From: Pseudomonas kermanshahensis
GTDB taxonomy: Bacteria > Pseudomonadota > Gammaproteobacteria > Pseudomonadales > Pseudomonadaceae
Assembly (NCBI RefSeq): GCF_014269205.2
Contig: NZ_JABWRY020000002.1
Coordinates: 89,501 to 153,500, forward strand
Length of the DNA stretch: 64,000 bases
Direction of reading: 5' to 3'
Part shown: positions 54,800-64,000 of the stretch, one piece after another
How the letters are laid out: every line of letters starts with the position of its first letter
Numbering within the stretch: the first letter of the stretch is position 1
The notes under the pieces: generated by a model
Database searches by the model: none
What the model was told of the DNA's origin: nothing
What the model saw: the letters and a program-made list of their open reading frames with translations, nothing else
Position numbers and translations under genes: made by a program

Positions 54800-56847
54800 G
54801 TGCTCAAGATTTCCTGGTAGAACTGGGCACCGAAGAGCTGCCACCCAAGGCCCTCGCCAGCCTGGGCGACGCCTTCCTGGCCGGTATCGAGAAAGGCCTG
54901 CAGGCCGCTGGCCTGAACTACGCCAGCAAATCGGTATACGCCGCGCCGCGCCGCCTGGCCGTACTGATCCGCCAACTCGACGTGCAGCAGCCTGACCGCA
55001 GCATCAACATCGACGGCCCGCCCCTGCAGGCTGCTTTCAAAGACGGCGAGCCGACCCAAGCGGCCCTGGGCTTTGCCAAGAAGTGCGGTGTAGAGCTGTC
55101 GGAAATCGACCAGAGCGGCGCCAAGCTGCGTTTCTCCCAGCACATCCCGGGCAAGGCCACTACCAGCCTGCTGCCGACCATCGTCGAAGACTCGCTCAAC
55201 GACCTGCCGATCCCCAAGCGCATGCGCTGGGGCGCCAGCCGCGAAGAGTTCGTGCGCCCAACCCAGTGGCTGGTGATGCTGCTTGGCGACCAGGTCGTCG
55301 ACTGCACCATCCTCGCCCAGCAGGCCGGCCGTGAGTCCCGTGGCCACCGCTTCCACCACCCGGAAAACGTGGTTATCACCACCCCGGCCAACTACGTCGA
55401 AGACCTGCGCAAAGCCTACGTGCTGGCCGACTTCGCCGAGCGCCGCGAGCTGATTGCCAAGCGCACCGCCGAACTGGCCCTGCAGCAGGAAGGCAGCGCC
55501 ATCGTGCCGCCGGCGCTGCTGGACGAAGTGACCGCGCTGGTCGAGTGGCCAGTGCCGCTGGTGTGCTCGTTCGAGGAGCGTTTCCTCGACGTGCCGCAAG
55601 AAGCCCTGATCACCACCATGCAGGACAACCAGAAGTACTTCTGCCTGCTGGACAGCGAAGGCAAGCTGCTGCCGCGCTTCATCACCGTGGCCAACGTCGA
55701 AAGCCGTGACCCGAAGCAGATCATCGAAGGCAACGAAAAGGTCGTGCGCCCACGCCTGACCGATGCCGAGTTCTTCTTCAAGCAAGACAAGAAGCAGCCG
55801 CTGGAAACCTTCAACGAGCGCCTCAAGAACGTGGTGTTCCAGGCTCAACTGGGCACCGTGTACGACAAGGCCGAGCGTGTTTCCAAGCTGGCCGCGTTCA
55901 TTGCCCCGCTGATTGGCGGCGACGCCCAGCGCGCCGCGCGTGCCGGCCTGCTGTCCAAGTGCGACCTGGCCACCGAGATGGTCGGCGAGTTCCCTGAGAT
56001 GCAGGGCGTTGCCGGTTACTACTACGCGCTCAACGATGGCGAGCCGCAAGACGTCGCCATGGCGCTGAACGAGCAGTACATGCCGCGCGGCGCTGGCGCC
56101 GAGCTGCCAGAGACCGTCACCGGTGCTGCCGTGGCGATCGCTGACAAGCTCGACACCCTGGTCGGTATCTTCGGCATCGGCATGCTGCCAACCGGCAGCA
56201 AAGACCCGTACGCACTGCGCCGCGCCGCGCTGGGCGTGCTGCGCATCCTGATCGAGAAGCAGCTGGACCTGGACCTGACCGGTGCGGCCGAGTTCGCGGT
56301 CAAGCAGTTCGGTGCCAAGGTCAAGGCTGCCGGCCTGGCTGAGCAAGTGCTGGAGTTCATCTTCGATCGCTTGCGTGCACGCTACGAAGACGAAGGCATC
56401 GACGTGGCCACCTACCTGTCGGTACGCGCCCTGAAGCCGGGCTCTGCCCTGGACTTCGACCAGCGTGTGCAGGCCGTGCAGGCGTTCCGCAAACTGCCGG
56501 AAGCCGAAGCCCTGGCCGCGGTGAACAAGCGCGTATCGAACCTGCTGAGCAAGGCCGAAGGCGCCATCGCCGAACAGGTCGAGCCGAAGTACTTCGACAA
56601 CGCCAACGAGTTCTCCCTGTACTCGGCCATTCAGCAGGCCGACCAGGCCGTGCAACCGATGGCCGCTGCGCGCCAGTACAGCGAGTCGCTGGCCCGCCTG
56701 GCAGCCCTGCGTGACCCGGTCGACGCCTTCTTCGAGGCGGTGATGGTCAACGCCGAGGACGCCAAGGTCCGCGCCAACCGTTATGCCCTGCTCAGCCGCC
56801 TGCGCGGTCTGTTCCTGGGTGTGGCCGACATCTCGCTGCTGGGGTAA
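54796..56847 (+). CDS. glyS: Glycyl-tRNA synthetase beta subunit
   Basis: The beta subunit (683 residues) carries tRNA-binding HD-like and anticodon-binding domains. It opens with [15 protein letters not shown] and contains the conserved [20 protein letters not shown] and [11 protein letters not shown] segments. The overlap with glyQ secures stoichiometric synthesis. gmhB follows after 3 nt. Confidence 0.97.
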   Translation: MSAQDFLVELGTEELPPKALASLGDAFLAGIEKGLQAAGLNYASKSVYAAPRRLAVLIRQLDVQQPDRSINIDGPPLQAAFKDGEPTQAALGFAKKCGVELSEIDQSGAKLRFSQHIPGKATTSLLPTIVEDSLNDLPIPKRMRWGASREEFVRPTQWLVMLLGDQVVDCTILAQQAGRESRGHRFHHPENVVITTPANYVEDLRKAYVLADFAERRELIAKRTAELALQQEGSAIVPPALLDEVTALVEWPVPLVCSFEERFLDVPQEALITTMQDNQKYFCLLDSEGKLLPRFITVANVESRDPKQIIEGNEKVVRPRLTDAEFFFKQDKKQPLETFNERLKNVVFQAQLGTVYDKAERVSKLAAFIAPLIGGDAQRAARAGLLSKCDLATEMVGEFPEMQGVAGYYYALNDGEPQDVAMALNEQYMPRGAGAELPETVTGAAVAIADKLDTLVGIFGIGMLPTGSKDPYALRRAALGVLRILIEKQLDLDLTGAAEFAVKQFGAKVKAAGLAEQVLEFIFDRLRARYEDEGIDVATYLSVRALKPGSALDFDQRVQAVQAFRKLPEAEALAAVNKRVSNLLSKAEGAIAEQVEPKYFDNANEFSLYSAIQQADQAVQPMAAARQYSESLARLAALRDPVDAFFEAVMVNAEDAKVRANRYALLSRLRGLFLGVADISLLG

Positions 56848-56850
56848 GCC

Positions 56851-57378
56851 TTGAAACTGCTGATTCTCGATCGAGACGGGGTGATCAACTATGACTCCGA
56901 CGCTTACATCAAGTCGCTGGAGGAGTGGATCCCCATCCCCGGCTCGGTCGAGGCCATCGCGCAGTTGAGCAAAGCGGGCTGGACGGTGGCCGTGGCCACT
57001 AACCAGTCCGGCATTGCCCGCGGCTATTACCCGGTGCAAACCCTCGAGGCCATGCACGCGCGCCTGCGTGCGTTGGTGGCCGAGCAGGGCGGCGAAGTGG
57101 GCCATATCGTCTATTGCCCACATGGCCCGGATGAAGGCTGCGATTGCCGCAAGCCCAAGCCGGGCATGCTGCGGGCGATTGCCGAGCACTACCAGGCCGA
57201 CCTTGGCGGCGTTTGGTTTGTCGGCGACAGCCAAGGTGACCTTCAGGCCGCCCTGGCCGTCGGTGCACAACCGGTGTTGGTGAAAACCGGCAAGGGCGAG
57301 CGGACCCTGGAAAAAGGTGTCCCTGAAACTACACTGATTTTCGACGATCTGGCAGCTATCGCCAGAGAACTAATTTAA
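56851..57378 (+). CDS. gmhB: D-glycero-beta-D-manno-heptose-1,7-bisphosphate 7-phosphatase
   Basis: A HAD phosphatase of 175 residues that makes heptose-1-phosphate for the LPS core. Motif I is LDRDGVINYDSD; zinc-binding cysteines/histidine occur in CPHGPDEGCDCRKPKPGM, as typical of GmhB; motif IV is FVGDSQGDL. The start is a TTG at 56851, right after glyS, with GGGGTAAG upstream. Confidence 0.95.
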   Translation: MKLLILDRDGVINYDSDAYIKSLEEWIPIPGSVEAIAQLSKAGWTVAVATNQSGIARGYYPVQTLEAMHARLRALVAEQGGEVGHIVYCPHGPDEGCDCRKPKPGMLRAIAEHYQADLGGVWFVGDSQGDLQAALAVGAQPVLVKTGKGERTLEKGVPETTLIFDDLAAIARELI

Positions 57379-57382
57379 ACAG

Positions 57383-57402
57383 TGCGCCTTAGGGCGCATT
57401 TT
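57383..57402 (+). terminator. Short hairpin with T-run after gmhB
   Basis: TGCGCC (57383-57388) pairs with GGCGCA (57393-57398), then TTTT. The stem is short, so it may terminate only part of the glyQS-gmhB transcript before plsC. Confidence 0.5.
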
Positions 57403-57438
57403 CTCAGGCGGGCACGCCCCGCAACGGTACATGCCACT

Positions 57439-58209
57439 ATGTCGATCCTGCAGGCGATCAGAATCTTTCTTTTTTACCTGCTGCTGGGCACCAGCTCGTT
57501 GCTGTGGTGCTCCCTGAGCTTTTTTGTCGCGCCCTTCTTGTCGTTCCCCAAGCGTTACACGTTCATCAACGTGTACTGGTGCCGTTGCGCGTTATTTTTG
57601 ACCCGCACCATCCTTGGCATCGATTACAAGATCACCGGCGCCGAGAATGTGCCGAATGAGCCGTGTGTGATCCTGTCCAACCATCAGAGCACCTGGGAGA
57701 CCTTCTTCCTTTCCCAGTACTTCTCGCCGCTCAGCCAAGTGCTCAAGCGCGAGCTGCTGTACGTGCCGTTCTTCGGCTGGGCCATGGCGATGCTGCGGCC
57801 CATCGCGATCAACCGCGACAACCCTAAAGAAGCCCTGCGTCAGGTCGCCAGCCAAGGTGATGAACTGCTCAAGCAGGGTGTGTGGGTGCTGATCTTCCCA
57901 GAGGGCACCCGCGTGCCGTTTGGCACCGTCGGCAAGTTCTCCCGTGGCGGTACCGCGCTGGCGGTCAATGCCGGCCTGCCGGTGCTGCCCATTGCGCACA
58001 ACGCGGGCAAGTTCTGGCCCAAGGCTGGCTGGGGCAAGCGTGCCGGCACCATCGAGGTGGTGATCGGTGAGCCGATGTACGCCAACGGCACCGGCCCTCG
58101 TGCAATTGCCGAGCTCAATGACCGCGCCGCCGCCTGGAACGAGGCCACGCAAAGGGCCCTGGGTTCGCTGCCACCCGCGGCTGAAAAGCCACAGGAGCAG
58201 ACTGCTTGA
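57439..58209 (+). CDS. plsC: 1-acyl-sn-glycerol-3-phosphate acyltransferase
   Basis: Makes phosphatidic acid by acylating lysophosphatidic acid in the inner membrane. The 256-residue protein has N-terminal hydrophobic helices (about 6-40), the NHQSTWET active-site block (an HX4E variant of the usual HX4D) and FPEGTR. The ATG at 57439 follows the short hairpin; a longer frame opens on that hairpin and is not used. Confidence 0.92.
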   Translation: MSILQAIRIFLFYLLLGTSSLLWCSLSFFVAPFLSFPKRYTFINVYWCRCALFLTRTILGIDYKITGAENVPNEPCVILSNHQSTWETFFLSQYFSPLSQVLKRELLYVPFFGWAMAMLRPIAINRDNPKEALRQVASQGDELLKQGVWVLIFPEGTRVPFGTVGKFSRGGTALAVNAGLPVLPIAHNAGKFWPKAGWGKRAGTIEVVIGEPMYANGTGPRAIAELNDRAAAWNEATQRALGSLPPAAEKPQEQTA

Positions 58210-58337
58210 GTTTCTGTGGATAACTTGTGAGCAGTTTTTCTGCGATCTGTTCTATGTATGCAGTAAGTGATTGAATTAGCTGTTTATTTCTTCACATGAC
58301 AGATTTGCGAAAAACGTGCATAAGTTTTTTCGCGGCA

Positions 58338-58369
58338 TAAAAAAACCGGCTTTTAAAGCCGGTTTTTTT
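58338..58369. terminator. Bidirectional Rho-independent terminator
   Basis: A perfect stem AAACCGGCTTT / AAAGCCGGTTT flanked by A and T runs of six to seven on either side. It serves plsC on the plus strand and the MHS transporter on the minus strand. Confidence 0.93.
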
Positions 58370-58389
58370 ATGGGTGAACCTGAGCCGCG

Positions 58390-60009
58390 TCAGACCTTGT
58401 CGATGTCCACGTCCTTGGTTTCTTTCAGGCAGAAAATCCCCACCACCAGGCTGATGCCGGTCACCAGCACCGGGTACCACAGCCCGTAGAAGATATCCCC
58501 GGTATACACCACCAGCGCGAACGACACCGTCGGCAGGAAGCCACCGAACCAGCCGTTGCCGATGTGGTAGGGCAGGGACATCGAGGTATAGCGGATACGG
58601 GTCGGGAACAGCTCGACCATCACCGCCGCCAGTGGGCCATAGGTCATGGTCGCGATCAGGATCATCGCCACGATCAGCACCACCACCATCACCTGGTTGA
58701 CCTGCCCCGGATCAGCCTTGGCTGGGTACCCCGCCTGCTCGATCGCCGAGCGCATGGCGGTCTCGTCGAAGCCATTGATGGTCTTGTCGCCAATGTTGAC
58801 CACCACCTCGCTGCCAGCCACGCTCACCGAGCTGTACGGCAGGCCTTGCTTGACCAGGAACGTCTTGACCTTGTCGCATGGGCTGTCGAAGCGCGCCTTG
58901 CCAACCGGGTCGAACTGGAAGGTGCAGCCCTGCGGGTCGGCGGTCACGACGATCGGTGCCTGGCGGCTGGCGGCGTCGATCTGCGGGTTGGCGTAATGGC
59001 TGAGCGCCTTGAACAGCGGGAAGTACAGCACCGTGGCCAGCAGCAGACCGAGCATCAGAATCGGCTTACGCCCGATCCGGTCCGACAGCCAACCGAAGAA
59101 CACGAAGAACGGCGCGCCGATCACCACACTGATGATCAGCAACGTGTTGGCCTGGGCGGGGTCCATCTTGAGCATCTGGGTCATGAAGAACAGCACGTAG
59201 AACTGCGCGGTGTAGAAGGTCACCGCCTGGCCAGCATTGATGCTGAACAGGGCAGTGAGCACCACCTTGAGGTTCGGCCAGGAGGTGAACGACTCGCGGA
59301 TCGGCGATTTGCTGATCTTGCCCTGGGCCTTCATTTTCACGAAGGCAGGCGACTCGTGCATGCTCATGCGAATCCAGGTGGAAATCGCCAGCAGGAAAAT
59401 CGACAGCAGGAACGGCAGGCGCCAGCCCCAGGTTTCGAACTGGTCACCACTGATGTAACGACTGCCCAGTACGACCAGCAACGACAGCAGCAGGCCCAGG
59501 GTGGCGGTGGATTGAATGAAACCGGTATGGAAGCCGCGTTTACCTGGCGGGGCATGCTCGGCCACGTAGGTGGCCGCGCCACCGTACTCACCCCCAAGCG
59601 CCAGGCCCTGCAGCATGCGCAGGATCACCAGAATGATCGGTGCCGCAATACCAATGCTGGCATAGGTGGGCAGCAGGCCGACGGCAAAGGTCGACAGGCC
59701 CATCAGCACGATGGTCACCAGGAAGGTGTACTTGCGCCCGATCATGTCGCCCAGCCGGCCAAACACCAGCGCACCGAAGGGGCGAACCAGGAAGCCGGCG
59801 GCGAAGGCCATCAAGGCAAAGATGAAGGCCGTGGTGTCGTTGACCCCAGCAAAGAACTGCTTGCTGATGACCGCCGCCAGCGCGCCATAGAGAAAAAAGT
59901 CATACCACTCGAAAACCGTCCCGAGGGATGACGCGAAAATGATCTTTCTTTCTTCACGACGGCTGGCGCTGCTGGCCGTCGCACCCTGCTCTTGGATGTA
60001 ATCCGACAT
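58390..60009 (-). CDS. MHS-family MFS transporter with periplasmic insert
   Basis: A 539-residue proton symporter of the MFS metabolite:H+ symporter group (relatives ProP, ShiA, KgtP). Evidence is the N-terminal SLGTVFEWYDFFLYGALA, the RLGDMIGRKYT loop, and DRIGRKP in the second half. It is longer than the family's usual 420-450 residues because of a soluble insert at about residues 336-433 with two cysteines (GCTFQF and SPCDKV). I used the ATG at 60009 (MSDYIQEQG). It is downstream of a GMC oxidoreductase gene and probably imports its substrate or a precursor. Confidence 0.93.
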   Translation of the reverse strand: MSDYIQEQGATASSASRREERKIIFASSLGTVFEWYDFFLYGALAAVISKQFFAGVNDTTAFIFALMAFAAGFLVRPFGALVFGRLGDMIGRKYTFLVTIVLMGLSTFAVGLLPTYASIGIAAPIILVILRMLQGLALGGEYGGAATYVAEHAPPGKRGFHTGFIQSTATLGLLLSLLVVLGSRYISGDQFETWGWRLPFLLSIFLLAISTWIRMSMHESPAFVKMKAQGKISKSPIRESFTSWPNLKVVLTALFSINAGQAVTFYTAQFYVLFFMTQMLKMDPAQANTLLIISVVIGAPFFVFFGWLSDRIGRKPILMLGLLLATVLYFPLFKALSHYANPQIDAASRQAPIVVTADPQGCTFQFDPVGKARFDSPCDKVKTFLVKQGLPYSSVSVAGSEVVVNIGDKTINGFDETAMRSAIEQAGYPAKADPGQVNQVMVVVLIVAMILIATMTYGPLAAVMVELFPTRIRYTSMSLPYHIGNGWFGGFLPTVSFALVVYTGDIFYGLWYPVLVTGISLVVGIFCLKETKDVDIDKV

Positions 60010-60106
60010 CGTTGCTGTCCTCGGCCCACAGGCCACAGTGATTATTCTTTTTGTTCCACTGTCGGCAGCCTCCGACCGCAAGCTGCCGGTGTTGCACGCA
60101 CCCGGG

Positions 60107-61753
60107 TCAGGGCGTCGGTATTGCGTCTTCGTTTAGGTAGGTCTGGGTCGCAGCTCCTTTGAGGATAAGTTGCGCCGCCTTTTCGGCGATCATCAGCGTG
60201 GGTGAACAGGTATTGCCGGAGGTGATCTGCGGCATGATCGAGGCATCCGCCACCCGTAAGCCTGGGATGCCATGCACGCGCAACTGGTTATCCACAACAT
60301 CCTCTGGGCCACTGCCCATGCGGCAGGTGCCCACGGGATGGAAGATGGTGGTGCCAATCTTGCCAGCGGCCTCAAACAACTCGTCTTCGCTTTGCAGGGC
60401 CGGGCCCGGCAGGTATTCCTGTGGGGCGAAGGCCGCGAGGGCAGGGGCCTGGACGATGCGCCGCGTCATGCGGATGGCGTCTGCGGCGACCCGCAAGTCC
60501 TGTGGGTCACTGAGGTAGTTGGGGTCGATCAGTGGCGCGCTGTGCATATCAGCGGCGCGGATGTCGATGCGCCCGCGGCTGAGCGGGCGCAGGTTGCACA
60601 CCGAAGCGGTGAAGGCCGGGAAGCGGTGCAATGGCTCGCCGAACCGCTCCAGCGACAAGGGCTGCACGTGGTACTGCAAGTTGGCCGTGGCCTGTTCGGG
60701 GCTGGAGCGCACAAACGCCCCCAACTGGCTAGGCGCCATGGCCAGCGGGCCGCTGCGGTCATAGAGATAACGCAGGCCCATGCCCATCTTGCCCCACAGG
60801 CTGTTGGCCATCTGGTTCAGGGTACGGGTGTTGCGGATCTGGTAGATCAGGCGCAATTGCAGGTGGTCCTGCAGGTTGCCGCCGACACCGGGCATGTCAT
60901 GCCGCACGCCAATGCCCAAGTCTTCGAGCAGCTTGCGCGGGCCGATGCCAGACCGTTGCAGGATCCCCGGCGAGCCTACGGCGCCGGCGCACAGAATGAT
61001 CTCGCGACGGGCAGCGAACTCGTGCCAGGCACCTTGCCAGCGGGCTTTTACCGCACGGGCACGGGTGTTGTTGAGCAGTACCTGATCGACCTCTACACCG
61101 GTCAGCACCATCAGGTTGGACCGGCTGAGCACGGGCCGAAGAAACGCCTTTGACGCGTTCCAGCGCACGCCACTGCGCTGGTTGACCTGAAAGTATCCAC
61201 AGCCCTGGTTGTCACCGGTGTTGAAGTCGTCGACCTTGGCGATGCCACTTTGCTCGGCCGCCTCGCGGAACGCATCGAGGATCGGCCAGCTGTAACGCTG
61301 GCGCTCGACCCGCCATTCGCCGGCAGCGCCATGGTGCTCGCTGTCACCGGCAAAATGGTTTTCACTGGCCTTGAACAGTGGCAGTACGTCCTTCCAGGCC
61401 CAGCCTGGGTTGCCTTGCTCGGCCCAGTGGTCATAGTCAGCCGCCTGGCCGCGCATGTAGATCATGCCGTTGATCGATGAACAACCGCCCAGCACCTTGC
61501 CCCGTGGATAACCCAGGCTGCGACCACCCAGGCCGCGTTGTGCTTCGGTCTTGAAGCACCAGTCGGTGCGGGGGTTGCCGATGCAATAGAGGTAGCCGAC
61601 GGGGATGTGGATCCAGGGATAGTTGTCACGGCCACCCGCTTCCAGCAGCAGCACGCGGCAGGAAGGGTCGGCGGACAATCGATTGGCCAGCAGGCACCCG
61701 GCTGGACCGGCGCCCACGACCACGTAGTCGAAGACAGAATCGGCTGATGGCAT
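60107..61753 (-). CDS. GMC-family FAD oxidoreductase (choline-dehydrogenase-like)
   Basis: A 548-residue FAD-dependent alcohol dehydrogenase. The dinucleotide-binding VVVGAGPAGCLLANRL, the GMC signature region around GGCSSINGMIYMRG, and the C-terminal catalytic HPVGTCRMG and SGNTCSPT are all present. It resembles BetA but the context (transporter and separate LysR gene, no betB/betI) suggests another alcohol. GAGG is 6 nt before the ATG at 61753. Confidence 0.92.
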   Translation of the reverse strand: MPSADSVFDYVVVGAGPAGCLLANRLSADPSCRVLLLEAGGRDNYPWIHIPVGYLYCIGNPRTDWCFKTEAQRGLGGRSLGYPRGKVLGGCSSINGMIYMRGQAADYDHWAEQGNPGWAWKDVLPLFKASENHFAGDSEHHGAAGEWRVERQRYSWPILDAFREAAEQSGIAKVDDFNTGDNQGCGYFQVNQRSGVRWNASKAFLRPVLSRSNLMVLTGVEVDQVLLNNTRARAVKARWQGAWHEFAARREIILCAGAVGSPGILQRSGIGPRKLLEDLGIGVRHDMPGVGGNLQDHLQLRLIYQIRNTRTLNQMANSLWGKMGMGLRYLYDRSGPLAMAPSQLGAFVRSSPEQATANLQYHVQPLSLERFGEPLHRFPAFTASVCNLRPLSRGRIDIRAADMHSAPLIDPNYLSDPQDLRVAADAIRMTRRIVQAPALAAFAPQEYLPGPALQSEDELFEAAGKIGTTIFHPVGTCRMGSGPEDVVDNQLRVHGIPGLRVADASIMPQITSGNTCSPTLMIAEKAAQLILKGAATQTYLNEDAIPTP

Positions 61754-61913
61754 GTGCAACCTCGCGCCTGATTATTGTTCTTGTCCCGAACCATCTTATT
61801 GATTAATTTCGCTGTGGAAACACGAGATTTCGCGCAGCCGCTGTGCGTTTTAGCACAGTGACATGTCTGCTTTGGCCATCGCCGGCCAGAGTGAACAGCC
61901 CAAAAGGATCAGC

Positions 61914-62801
61914 ATGTTCGACTGGAACGATCTGCGGTTTTTCCTCGAGTTGCAGCGCAGCGGCCGTTTGCTCACTGCCGCCAAACGCCTCAATACCACC
62001 CACAGCACCGTCGCCCGGCATATCGAGAGCATCGAGAAAAGCCTGGGCACGCCACTGTTCGTGCAGCATGCCCAAGGCTACGACTTGACCCCGTCCGGGC
62101 AGGCCCTGCTCAAGCACGCCGAAGCCATGGAAAACGTCGCCTTGCTGGCGCAGGAAGAAATCACCCAAGCCATCACCCCGCTGGGCAAGATCCGCCTGGG
62201 GGTGACCGAAGGCATTGGCATCATGTTCTTCACCCCGCGCATGAACGCGCTGTTCGAGCGCTACCCAGGCCTTGAGGTGGAACTGGTGGCGGTGCCGCGC
62301 TTCGTCAGCATCCTCAACCGCGAGGCGGAAATCAGCATCCACCTGGAGCGGCCCAACGCCGACCTGCTGATCACCCGCAAGCTCACCGACTACCGCCTGG
62401 CGCTCTACGCCAGCCAAGCGTACCTCGACCGCGCACCGCCGCTGCGCAACCGCGAAGACTTGGCTCGACACAGCTGGATCGGCTACGTCGATGACCTGCT
62501 GTTCAGCCAGGAGCTGCTGTTTCTCAACAGTTTCTGCCGCGCGCCCAACGTAGCGTTTCGCAGCACCAGTGTGATCGCCCAGCAACACGCGGCGCGCGCG
62601 GGCCTTGGCATTGCCGTGCTGCCCAACTTCATGGCGCGCCATGACCCGACGCTGGTCCGGGTGCTGCCCAGCGAAACCATCCAGCGCAGCTATTGGATCT
62701 GCACCCGTCGCGAGCTGCACAAATCGGTGCGCCTGCGGGTAGTGTGGGACTACCTGCTGGCGCTGTGTGCCGCCGAACAGGGCGAGCTGCTAGCCCAGTA
62801 G
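61914..62801 (+). CDS. LysR-family transcriptional regulator
   Basis: A 295-residue LysR regulator with an N-terminal DNA-binding helix-turn-helix (SGRLLTAAKRLNTTHSTVAR) and a substrate-binding domain. Divergent from the GMC oxidoreductase/MHS transporter pair, which it probably controls. AAGGAT precedes the ATG at 61914. Its last 12 bases overlap the TSUP gene convergently. Confidence 0.9.
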   Translation: MFDWNDLRFFLELQRSGRLLTAAKRLNTTHSTVARHIESIEKSLGTPLFVQHAQGYDLTPSGQALLKHAEAMENVALLAQEEITQAITPLGKIRLGVTEGIGIMFFTPRMNALFERYPGLEVELVAVPRFVSILNREAEISIHLERPNADLLITRKLTDYRLALYASQAYLDRAPPLRNREDLARHSWIGYVDDLLFSQELLFLNSFCRAPNVAFRSTSVIAQQHAARAGLGIAVLPNFMARHDPTLVRVLPSETIQRSYWICTRRELHKSVRLRVVWDYLLALCAAEQGELLAQ

Positions 62802-63608
62802 CGCCTTGCCGGCCAACAGCAGGGCGGCCGCCCAACCGGCCACGGCAAACATCTGCTGCAAGCGCGGCCCGGCGAGTTTGGCTGCCAATGGCCGCGCCAG
62901 CAGCAAACCGACCACCGCACCGAGCGCAAACGGTGCGCCGACCTGCCAGTGCATCACCCCCGCCAGGCTGGCGCTGACCACGCTCCCCGTGGACACCAGT
63001 GCAATCACCGCCAGCGAGGTCGAGACAATGCTGGCCATGCGCAAATTGGTGTAGCGGTTCAAGGCGGGGATGATCACAAACCCACCGCCCACGCCCAGCA
63101 ACCCGGACAGCAACCCCGACAGCGCGCCGGTAAAGGCCAGGGCGCGTGCGCAGGGCAACGTCCAGCGTAAACGGCCCTGCAGCGGGTTGAGCACGCAGGG
63201 TTCGATGTAGCGGTGAGCATCGTTGGCTTCACCGCGCAGCTCCCTGGCCGCCTTGCGCCAAATGCGCAGGCAGGCGTAGACCAGCACGCCGGCGAATACC
63301 AATGCCAGCGGCGTGTTGGGCACCCGGTGCGCCAGCATGAGGCCGAAGGGCGCGACCGCGATGCCGATCAGGGCAATGAACAACGCCGCTCGGTAGCGCA
63401 CCAACCCCTGACGCAAACCCAGCACTGCCCCCACGGCGGCAGCAAGGCCCACCGCCAACAGGCCGACTGGCGCCGCCTCGGCCATCGACAGGCCAAGGCC
63501 AAACACCAGCAATGGCACCGCTAGAATACCGCCCCCCGCACCGGTCAAGGCCAGCACGGCACCGATGACCGCCCCCAAGCCTGCGCCCAACAGTTGGTGT
63601 TCGATCAC
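62790..63608 (-). CDS. TauE/SafE (TSUP) sulfite/sulfonate exporter-like permease
   Basis: A 272-residue membrane protein with eight to nine hydrophobic helices and the two TSUP half-repeats (LTGAGGGILAVPLLVFGLGL and LLGVGGGFVIIPAL). TSUP members move sulfite, sulfoacetate or related anions. It overlaps the upstream sulfide:quinone oxidoreductase stop (ATGA), so the pair may oxidise sulfide and export the resulting sulfur compound; this is inference. Confidence 0.92.
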   Translation of the reverse strand: MIEHQLLGAGLGAVIGAVLALTGAGGGILAVPLLVFGLGLSMAEAAPVGLLAVGLAAAVGAVLGLRQGLVRYRAALFIALIGIAVAPFGLMLAHRVPNTPLALVFAGVLVYACLRIWRKAARELRGEANDAHRYIEPCVLNPLQGRLRWTLPCARALAFTGALSGLLSGLLGVGGGFVIIPALNRYTNLRMASIVSTSLAVIALVSTGSVVSASLAGVMHWQVGAPFALGAVVGLLLARPLAAKLAGPRLQQMFAVAGWAAALLLAGKALLG

Positions 63609-64000
63609 TGTTTGGCCTCAGCTACCAATGGCTGCGGCCGCGCCAACCATTCACGCCCCTTGAGCATGCCTTTCCAGTACAACGGCGGCAGTACCCGCGC
63701 CTTGAGCAACCAGGCCAGGCGCGTCGGCCGTCGGCCATCGAGTAGCCAACGGGGGAAGCTCGGCGCCACTTTGCCGCCGTAGGTGAACTCGGCCAGCACG
63801 ATCTTGCCGCGCTCGACAGTCAGCGGGCACGAACCATAGCCGTCGTACATGGCAAGGGTAGGGAGCCTGCCCAACGCCACCAGCACGTTATTGGCCACTA
63901 CCGGCGCCTGCTTGCGCGCTGCCGCAGCAGTCTTGGCATTACTGGTGTTGGCCACGTCGCCCAGGGCATGGATAGTGGTGAACTTTCGATGGCGCAAGGT
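63605..64000 (-). CDS. sqr: Sulfide:quinone oxidoreductase, C-terminal part
   Basis: Only about the last 130 residues are visible; the gene begins beyond the right edge. The segment HALGDVANTSNAKTAAAARKQ is the C-terminal FAD-contacting block of the SQR family, followed by an amphipathic membrane-associating tail (WLLDGRRPTRLAWLLKARVL). SQR oxidises sulfide and passes electrons to quinone. The stop overlaps the TSUP gene start. Confidence 0.85.
   Translation of the reverse strand, partial: TLRHRKFTTIHALGDVANTSNAKTAAAARKQAPVVANNVLVALGRLPTLAMYDGYGSCPLTVERGKIVLAEFTYGGKVAPSFPRWLLDGRRPTRLAWLLKARVLPPLYWKGMLKGREWLARPQPLVAEAKQ

Noticed and set aside
54709..57270. 853-codon minus-strand frame opposite glyS
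   Set aside because: glyQ, glyS and gmhB are unmistakable on the plus strand; the long antisense frame reflects codon bias.
60107..61753. Naming the GMC oxidoreductase betA
   Set aside because: The family covers many alcohol substrates, and betB and betI are not adjacent; the choline-related genes in this window are 20 kb away.

Overview
The window looks like a chromosomal segment of a Pseudomonas of the P. putida group. Three things support this: GC-rich coding style; the origin-proximal gene order typical of the genus (trpI/trpBA, aroE-hemF-qor-tsaC-dprA, def-fmt-rsmB-trkA, lpxL-tag-glyQS-gmhB-plsC); and many Pseudomonas REP elements with the GCGGGCTTGCCCCGCGAA core. I see no rRNA, tRNA, CRISPR, transposase or integrase.

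Layout. (1) 1-2210: a SulP anion transporter (cut by the window edge) and a beta-carbonic anhydrase. (2) 2603-20263: a 17.7-kb block, all on the minus strand, that reproduces the RP4 (IncP) mating-pair-formation region almost gene for gene. The order is trbB-C-D-E-F-G-H-I-J-K-L-M-N, two cargo-like genes, a trbP/traX gene, a coiled-coil gene, traG (coupling ATPase) and traF (pilin-cyclising peptidase). No relaxase, primase, oriT-like module or trbA repressor is present. The slot between trbN and trbP holds a putative lipoprotein and a 571-residue protein joining a DUF2235/Tle1-type lipase domain to a KfrB-like C-terminal domain. This is the most unusual part of the window: a complete secretion machine and coupling protein, no visible DNA-transfer genes, and a built-in candidate lipase effector. 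(3) 20264-20826: the regulatory region in front of trbB, AT-rich with repeated GTGCCACT motifs.

(4) 20827-33867: a LexA-controlled radical SAM protein, two M3 metallopeptidases around a YheV zinc ribbon, a gamma-carbonic-anhydrase-like protein, a HAD phosphatase, an aminopeptidase-like lipoprotein, paired small lipoproteins, two DUF1161 proteins, OsmC, a luciferase-like oxidoreductase, dodecin, a YqjD/ElaB-type protein and the trpI regulator. (5) 33977-43304: trpBA, a DOPA-dioxygenase-like protein, a choline-O-sulfate module (LysR regulator, betC, choline-binding protein), a second SulP transporter and aroE. (6) 43330-58209: housekeeping genes for haem, tRNA modification, DNA uptake, formyl-methionine processing, potassium uptake, lipid A, DNA repair, glycyl-tRNA synthetase, heptose and phospholipid synthesis. 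(7) 58390-64000: an MHS transporter and GMC oxidoreductase with a divergent LysR gene, then a TSUP exporter and the end of a sulfide:quinone oxidoreductase.

REP pairs sit at many gene ends, and one locus (51925-52280) has expanded into a four-copy 78-bp tandem array. Exact DnaA boxes (TTATCCACA) are strongly over-represented between 37.7 and 60.3 kb, and I saw none in the first 37 kb. Start codons were re-chosen wherever a Shine-Dalgarno sequence, an ATGA overlap or family length argued against the longest reading frame.
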